Source: Kineosporia mesophila (GTDB lineage Bacteria > Actinomycetota > Actinomycetes > Actinomycetales > Kineosporiaceae). From it: 64,000 bases of DNA. Both the position numbers and the translations under genes were made by a program. The stretch is taken from positions 124,001-188,000 of the forward strand of contig NZ_JAJOMA010000016.1 in the NCBI RefSeq assembly GCF_021129235.1, given 5' to 3'. Positions within the stretch are counted from its first letter, which is position 1, and each line of letters begins with the position of its first letter. Shown here piece by piece: positions 60,211 to 64,000 of the stretch. Under the pieces are notes generated by a model. That model was given only the letters and a program-made list of their open reading frames with translations, searched no databases and was not told the origin of the DNA.

Positions 60211-60573
60211 CTACGCGCCCTCGGCCTCTTCGAAGGAACCCACGACCGCTTCACCGTTCACGCGAGCCCAGGTGGTGAGGGCGATGATCGGCTCTTTGAG
60301 CGTCTGCCCGAGCTCGGTGAGGCTGTACTCCACCCGGGGCGGGGCCTCGGCGAACACCTGACGGTCGACCAGCCCGTGCTCCTGAAGGCGGCGCAGCGTC
60401 TGGGTGAGCACTTTCCGGGAGACTCCACCGATCAGATCCACCAGGTCACCGTGGCGCAGCGGGCCCTCGCTGAGCGCGAACAACGTGACCACCGCCCACT
60501 TGCTGGAGATGATCTCGATGGCCAGCCGGGCCGGGCAGTCGGCCAGGAAGACGGTTCCGGGACGCAGGCTCAT
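60211..60573 (-). CDS. HxlR-family transcription regulator
   Basis: 120 residues, full length. The winged helix is marked by CPARLAIEIISSKWAVVTLFALSEGPLRHGDLVDLIGGVSRKVLTQTLRRLQEHGLVDRQ and VEYSLTELGQTL. The N-terminal Cys (residue 13) is conserved and in relatives can sense aldehydes or thiol stress. A 16-bp palindrome 10 bases upstream is a probable operator. The divergent partner has decayed to a remnant (see 60623-60793), so the regulator may now control only itself and the DoxX gene. Confidence 0.93.
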   Translation of the reverse strand: MSLRPGTVFLADCPARLAIEIISSKWAVVTLFALSEGPLRHGDLVDLIGGVSRKVLTQTLRRLQEHGLVDRQVFAEAPPRVEYSLTELGQTLKEPIIALTTWARVNGEAVVGSFEEAEGA

Positions 60574-60582
60574 GAGCCGAAG

Positions 60583-60598
60583 GGTACCTTCAGGTACC
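60583..60598. promoter_or_regulatory. Palindromic operator candidate for HxlR
   Basis: GGTACCT-TC-AGGTACC is a perfect 7-bp inverted repeat around a 2-base centre, 10 bases before the HxlR start codon and 25 before the start of the decayed divergent gene. Confidence 0.65.
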
Positions 60599-60622
60599 TA
60601 ACGGCTGCCTAACGTCGAAGGA

Positions 60623-60793
60623 ATGCCAGAAACAGCCGAGATCGAGCTCGGTGTCTACTCTCTGACCGATGTCGGCACCGGTGACAACGCCGCGCAACCG
60701 ACGTCCTCGAGTCGATCGAACGAGTCGCCTCCGACGTCGCGCCCGTACTGCGTCGCGAGAACCACTCCCCCATCAACCAGTACCGAGGTCTGA
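60623..60793 (+). pseudogene. Remnant of a luciferase-like (LLM class) flavin monooxygenase: two ends joined by a deletion
   Basis: From ATG 60623 the frame reads MPETAEIELGVYSLTDVG, the start of an LLM-class oxidoreductase. After about 25 codons the sequence switches frame and reads VLESIERVASDVAPVLRREN, the typical C-terminus of the same family, up to the DoxX gene. Some 300 internal codons are missing and the two ends are out of frame. A gene of this class next to a divergent HxlR regulator is a common arrangement, which supports an original intact gene here. Confidence 0.65.
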
Positions 60794-60794
60794 C

Positions 60795-61145
60795 ATGTTC
60801 ATTGCCTACACCGCTGTCGCCGTCGTCCTGGCGCTCATGAACACCGGCACCGCCACCGCGAAGATCCGGGGCCTGGAGCCCGCCGTCTCCGGAATGAAAG
60901 CTGCGGGCGTCCCTCAATCGTGGTTCGTGCCGCTGGCTCTGCTCAACCTGGCCGGTGCCGCGGGCCTGCTGATCGGTATCGGATGGCGGCCGCTGGGCAT
61001 CGCCGCCGCGACCGGGCTGTTGCTGTATTTCTTCGGTGCTCTCGGTTTTCACATCCGTACCGGGGAATTCAAGGGCGCCCCGATGGCCCTGGTGTTCGCC
61101 GTACTGTCCGCCGTGGCCATCGGTCTCGGCGTCGCGTCCACCTGA
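60795..61145 (+). CDS. DoxX family membrane protein
   Basis: 116 residues with four membrane helices. The order MFIAYTAVAVVLALMNTGTATAKIRG, SWFVPLALLNLAGAAGLLIGIGWRPLGIAAATGLLLYFFGALGFHI, and ALVFAVLSAVAIGLGV is the DoxX-like pattern. Small DoxX proteins may take part in redox or thiol homeostasis. It directly follows the monooxygenase remnant and touches the convergent TetR gene end to end. Confidence 0.88.
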   Translation: MFIAYTAVAVVLALMNTGTATAKIRGLEPAVSGMKAAGVPQSWFVPLALLNLAGAAGLLIGIGWRPLGIAAATGLLLYFFGALGFHIRTGEFKGAPMALVFAVLSAVAIGLGVAST

Positions 61146-61760
61146 TCAGGGGCGCGTGAACGGCCAGCCCACCAACGCGGTGTCGGCGATCTCCTGCAGC
61201 TCCTCGCGGTTCAGTCCGCTGGCCGCCTGCACCGCGATCCCGAACGCCACCGTCATGACGTACCGGGCGAGCCGGGCCGCGTCCGCACTCTCCGGCAGGT
61301 CTTTCTCGTTGACGGCCTGCTGAAAACGGTTCTGGAGCAGTGCTCGTCCATCATTCCTCCAGGCCGCGAGGGCATGGTGCGCCGCGCTCCCCAGATCACT
61401 GATGGCCAGCGCCCCCTGGACCCCGAAACACCCGGACGGCCAGTCGGGTTGGGTGGTGGTCCGGACCGAACCGTCCAGGAACGCCTTCGCGACGGCCTGG
61501 GCGGCCGGTTCGGTCACCGCGCGCCGCCCGTAAGCGGCCGGGCCCTGGTCGTAATGGGCCAGCGCCTTGAGGAACAGCTCGTCCTTGTTGCCGAAGGCCC
61601 GGTACATGCTGGTCTTGGTGATACCCATGGCCTCGGTGAGGTCGGTGAGGCTCGCCCCGTCGTAGCCCCGCTCCCAGAAGACCCGCATGGCGCGCTCCAG
61701 CGCCGCGTCGGCGTCGAAGCCTCGTGGACGGCCGACCGGGGGCCTTCTGTCTTCCTGCAC
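61146..61760 (-). CDS. TetR-family transcription regulator
   Basis: 204 residues. HTH near the N-terminus: RPRGFDADAALERAMRVFWERGYDGASLTDLTEAMGITKTSMYRAFGNKDELFLKALAHYDQ. The C-terminal ligand-binding domain resembles the TetR_C group with GCFGVQGALAISD, found in repressors of divergent SDR genes (the AcrR/RutR-like set near 'CFGV'). The partner is the SDR gene at 61854. Two palindromic sites lie between them. Confidence 0.93.
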   Translation of the reverse strand: MQEDRRPPVGRPRGFDADAALERAMRVFWERGYDGASLTDLTEAMGITKTSMYRAFGNKDELFLKALAHYDQGPAAYGRRAVTEPAAQAVAKAFLDGSVRTTTQPDWPSGCFGVQGALAISDLGSAAHHALAAWRNDGRALLQNRFQQAVNEKDLPESADAARLARYVMTVAFGIAVQAASGLNREELQEIADTALVGWPFTRP

Positions 61761-61773
61761 GACCTCACTCTAC

Positions 61774-61837
61774 TACTTCGGTACCGATCGGTCCCGATGT
61801 GTTACGGTCATATTCGGTTCCGATCGGTACCGAAGTA
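61774..61837. promoter_or_regulatory. Double TetR operator between divergent TetR and SDR genes
   Basis: TACTTCGGTACCGATCGG (61774-61791) is repeated as an exact inverted copy at 61820-61837. Each arm also carries its own palindrome around CCGATCGG. The layout predicts two repressor dimers, one over each promoter. Confidence 0.8.
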
Positions 61838-61853
61838 ACGAGAGGTCATGGCC

Positions 61854-62597
61854 ATGAGTCAGCTTGAGGGCAAGACCGCTGTCGTCACCGGCGGCAGCGA
61901 CGGGATCGGCCTGGGCGCGGCCGTTCGCCTGGCGCAGGAGGGCGCGCACGTCTTCATCACCGGCCGCCGCGAAGCAGAGCTGGACGCGGCCGCCAAGATC
62001 GTCGGCTCGGCGACCGCCGTGCCCGGCGACATCTCCGTCCCCGCCGACCTGGACCGGCTGTACGAGGCCGTCCGCGCCCGGGGCCGAGGTCTGGACGTGC
62101 TGTTCGCCAACGCCGGGATCGGCGGGTTCGGGCGCCTGGACGAGATGGACGTGGACCTGCTCGACCGGATCTACCAGGTCAACATCCGCGGCACGTTCCT
62201 CACCGTGCAGAAGGCCCTGCCCCTGCTGAACGAGGGATCGTCGGTCATCCTCAACGCCTCCGTCCGGGCCGACGACGGCTGGGACGGTTTCGGCGCCTAC
62301 GGGGCGAGCAAGGCCGCGATCCGCCTGTTCGGCCGCACCTGGGCCAACGAACTCAAGGAGCGCGGCATCCGGGTCAACACGGTCTCGCCCGGCGCGATCT
62401 CGACCCCGGCCGTGGGCAAGATCGTCGGGAAGGAGAACGCCGAAGCGGTGGAGGCCACCTTCCGGGCGAAGGTTCCTCTGGGACGCCACGGAACCGTCGA
62501 GGAGGTGGCGGCCGCGGTCTCGTTCCTCGCCTCCCCCCAGAGCAGCTTCGTGCTCGGCACCACCCTCTACGTCGACGGTGGGGAGAACGGCATCTGA
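61854..62597 (+). CDS. Short-chain dehydrogenase/reductase
   Basis: 247 residues, classical SDR. TGGSDGIGLGAAVRL (cofactor), GRREAEL, NAGIGG, the Ser in ILNASVRAD, and YGASKAA (Tyr-Lys pair) are intact. The C-terminal VSPGAISTPAV and FVLGTTLYVDGG are typical of quinone or ketone reductases under TetR control. ATG at 61854 is chosen because GAGAGG then lies about 9 bases before it; ATG at 61848 is too close. Likely induced when the TetR repressor binds its ligand. Confidence 0.92.
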   Translation: MSQLEGKTAVVTGGSDGIGLGAAVRLAQEGAHVFITGRREAELDAAAKIVGSATAVPGDISVPADLDRLYEAVRARGRGLDVLFANAGIGGFGRLDEMDVDLLDRIYQVNIRGTFLTVQKALPLLNEGSSVILNASVRADDGWDGFGAYGASKAAIRLFGRTWANELKERGIRVNTVSPGAISTPAVGKIVGKENAEAVEATFRAKVPLGRHGTVEEVAAAVSFLASPQSSFVLGTTLYVDGGENGI

Positions 62598-62604
62598 GCC
62601 GCCC

Positions 62605-63816
62605 TCAGGCCCCCGCCCGCAAGGGCGACCGGGGATGCGCGATGTTCAGGCCGAGGCGGTCGTCGACGGCCCGGGGGCTGAGGACGCGTCGCAGGGCCAG
62701 GACCGCCGTACCCCGGGTTCCGGAGTCGGCGCCATGAGTTGCCGCCAGGACGTCCAGGTCCCGGGCGGCCACGGTGGTGGCGTCGCGATAAAGGGTCTCC
62801 CGTAGGCCGGCCACGAGCAGGTCGTAGGCCGGGGCCATGTCGCCGCCGACGACGATGACGGCCGGATCGAGCAGAGTGACGGCGGCGGCCAGGACCGCCC
62901 CGATCGCCTGCCCGCTGCTGCGGATGGCCCGGCGGGCCACGACATCGCCTTCGAGGGCGAGGCTGACGACGTCGCGGACGTGCGCGACCTCGCGGCCCTG
63001 GGCCGTCAGGTCGCGCACCAGCGCCCACCCGCCGGCCACCGCCTCGAGGCAGCCGCTGTCGCCGCACCGGCACGGCACGTTGTGGGCGCCGCGGTACTTC
63101 ACGTGTCCGATGTCACCCGCCGCACCCCGCGCTCCGTGCTGCAGAACGCCTCCGGCGACGATTCCGGCGCCCAGGCCGGTGGACGCCTTGACGATCAGGG
63201 CATCTTGATAGCGGGTGAAGTGGGCGTCGAGTTCGGCCAGGGCGATCGCGTTCGTGTCATTCTCGATCACCACGGGCGCGGACGAGAGCTCGGCGAAGTA
63301 GGGCGCGATCGGTACGCCGTCCCACCCGCGCATGATCGCCGAATTGAGGCTCGTACCGGCCACCGGGTCGACCGTGCCGGGGATGCTGACACCGATCCCG
63401 AGCACATCCGCCGGGTCCCGCCCGACCTTCAGGAGCAGGGCCCGCAACCGGCTGACCGCCCTCGGCAGCACATCGGCCGGGCCCTGCCCGACTTCCTGCT
63501 CGAGTTCGTCGGCACCGAGAACCCGCCCGGCAAGGTCACATACGGTGAACTGGGCGCGGCTGCGCCCGATGGCGGCAGCGAGCACCAGACCCGCGCCGGC
63601 CTCGAACTCCAGACGCTTGGGCGGGCGCCCGACACCGATCCCCGGTGACTCCGTCTCGGCCACCAGATGGGCCTCGACCAGCGCGTCCACCCGGGCCGCG
63701 ACCGCCGTCCGCGACAACCCGGTCAGCCGGGCGACCTCCGCGCGCGACCGGGCTTCCCCGTCGCGCACCAGCTGAAGCACGTCACCGGCAGTGACCGCCG
63801 TCACAGTGCCTCTCAC
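62605..63816 (-). CDS. ROK family transcription regulator
   Basis: 403 residues, GTG start. N-terminal winged helix: SRAEVARLTGLSRTAVAARVDALVEAHLV (about 23-51). The ROK kinase-like fold has GIGVSIPGTVDP, VIENDTNAIALAE, STGLGAGIVAGG and the zinc site HVPCRCGDSGCLEA-like NVPCRCGDSGCLEAVAGG. ROK regulators (NagC, XylR, Mlc types) bind sugars or sugar phosphates. Divergent from the gene starting at 63916, with an inverted repeat between them. Confidence 0.93.
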   Translation of the reverse strand: MRGTVTAVTAGDVLQLVRDGEARSRAEVARLTGLSRTAVAARVDALVEAHLVAETESPGIGVGRPPKRLEFEAGAGLVLAAAIGRSRAQFTVCDLAGRVLGADELEQEVGQGPADVLPRAVSRLRALLLKVGRDPADVLGIGVSIPGTVDPVAGTSLNSAIMRGWDGVPIAPYFAELSSAPVVIENDTNAIALAELDAHFTRYQDALIVKASTGLGAGIVAGGVLQHGARGAAGDIGHVKYRGAHNVPCRCGDSGCLEAVAGGWALVRDLTAQGREVAHVRDVVSLALEGDVVARRAIRSSGQAIGAVLAAAVTLLDPAVIVVGGDMAPAYDLLVAGLRETLYRDATTVAARDLDVLAATHGADSGTRGTAVLALRRVLSPRAVDDRLGLNIAHPRSPLRAGA

Positions 63817-63854
63817 TGACCGATCCCCCGCACCGTTTCCACGCGTTCACTCTA

Positions 63855-63898
63855 ATTTAGCTTTCGGAGGACAGGAGTTATGCCTTTCGGAAGCAAAA
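63855..63898. promoter_or_regulatory. Inverted-repeat operator candidate between ROK and edd-like genes
   Basis: ATTTAGCTTTCGGAGG (63855-63870) and CCTTTCGGAAGCAAAA (63883-63898) are imperfect inverted copies (12 of 16 positions pair) with a 12-base spacer, in an otherwise AT-rich gap. This resembles ROK/NagC-type operators, which have AT-rich flanks. Confidence 0.55.
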
Positions 63899-63915
63899 CT
63901 GGTTACCCTCGTCAC

Positions 63916-64000
63916 ATGAACGGACCCACTGGGCCCATCCCGGCCATCCAGGAGATCACCGCCCGCATCGCCCGGCGCTCAGAGCTCACCCGCACCGCCT
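63916..64000 (+). CDS. edd: Start of a gene resembling 6-phosphogluconate dehydratase, cut by window edge
   Basis: Only the first 28 codons are visible: MNGPTGPIPAIQEITARIARR, then SELTRTA. The pattern I-x-x-I-T-x-R-I-x-x-R-S-x-x-T-R matches the N-terminus of Edd, the dehydratase of the Entner-Doudoroff pathway. Position beside a divergent ROK regulator fits a sugar-acid pathway. With so little sequence the call is tentative. Confidence 0.5.
   Translation, partial: MNGPTGPIPAIQEITARIARRSELTRTA

Noticed and set aside
51610-64000. Second copy of the tRNA-Arg 3' end as an att site
   Set aside because: No match to the T-arm/acceptor segment was found by eye in the rest of the window, and no integrase gene is present.

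Overview
The window is about 64 kb of very GC-rich chromosomal DNA with strong third-position GC bias, tightly packed genes and many 1-4 base start/stop overlaps. The protein families point to an actinomycete (Actinomycetota): a DUF397/DUF5753 remnant, MmyB-type XRE regulators, DUF3105, DUF6153, a PucR regulator, fused permease-ATPase peptide transporters, a CIRCE box, and urease genes without ureE. I cannot name the genus from sequence alone. I see no rRNA, CRISPR array, insertion sequence or prophage. There is one tRNA gene, tRNA-Arg(CCT).

Layout. (1) 1-15,998 is housekeeping and envelope genes: a penicillin-acylase-family N-terminal hydrolase cut by the left edge, a CPA1 cation/proton antiporter, ribD, a zinc-ribbon FmdB-type protein behind a CIRCE operator, a SAF-domain protein, mscL, an SRPBCC protein, a secreted protein, a 1,421-residue helicase-like/nuclease protein whose Walker A lysine is replaced by alanine, a Nudix hydrolase and a DUF3105-DUF305 pair. 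(2) 16,239-24,948 is a split urease locus. Structural genes ureABC read rightward and accessory genes ureFGD read leftward. Between them sit a secreted protein, an FN3-like/DUF1232/AbrB-type membrane operon and a surface-anchored GH16-like protein with a degenerate active site. A long inverted repeat follows ureF. (3) 25,115-30,198 holds a Tat-exported PhoD phosphatase, an SDR with a CGNR regulator, a GNAT acetyltransferase and an asparaginase.

(4) 30,202-49,278 is the most coherent block, an apparent uptake-and-hydrolysis locus. A leftward set encodes a complete peptide-type ABC transporter, an M20 amidohydrolase, an alpha/beta hydrolase and a PucR regulator. A divergent rightward operon encodes DUF917, a HyuA-type hydantoinase/oxoprolinase, a second complete peptide-type ABC transporter, a YtcJ-like amidohydrolase and a PaiB-like protein. 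Both transporters have a fused permease-ATPase subunit. The gene content suggests capture and ring-opening of peptide-like or cyclic amide/imide compounds; the substrate is unknown.

(5) 49,247-50,803 is a probable copper-linked patch: a CsoR-like operator, DUF4396, DUF305 lipoprotein and DUF6153. (6) 50,830-64,000 is accessory in character. It starts with a truncated DUF5753 regulator, a DUF397 gene and tRNA-Arg. It then carries an orphan SMI1/KNR4-CPCC pair, a VapBC-like toxin-antitoxin module, and a run of regulators paired with oxidoreductases (XRE, XRE, HxlR, TetR, ROK), several with clear palindromic operators. One pair has a luciferase-like monooxygenase reduced to its two ends. The right edge cuts a gene that begins like 6-phosphogluconate dehydratase.
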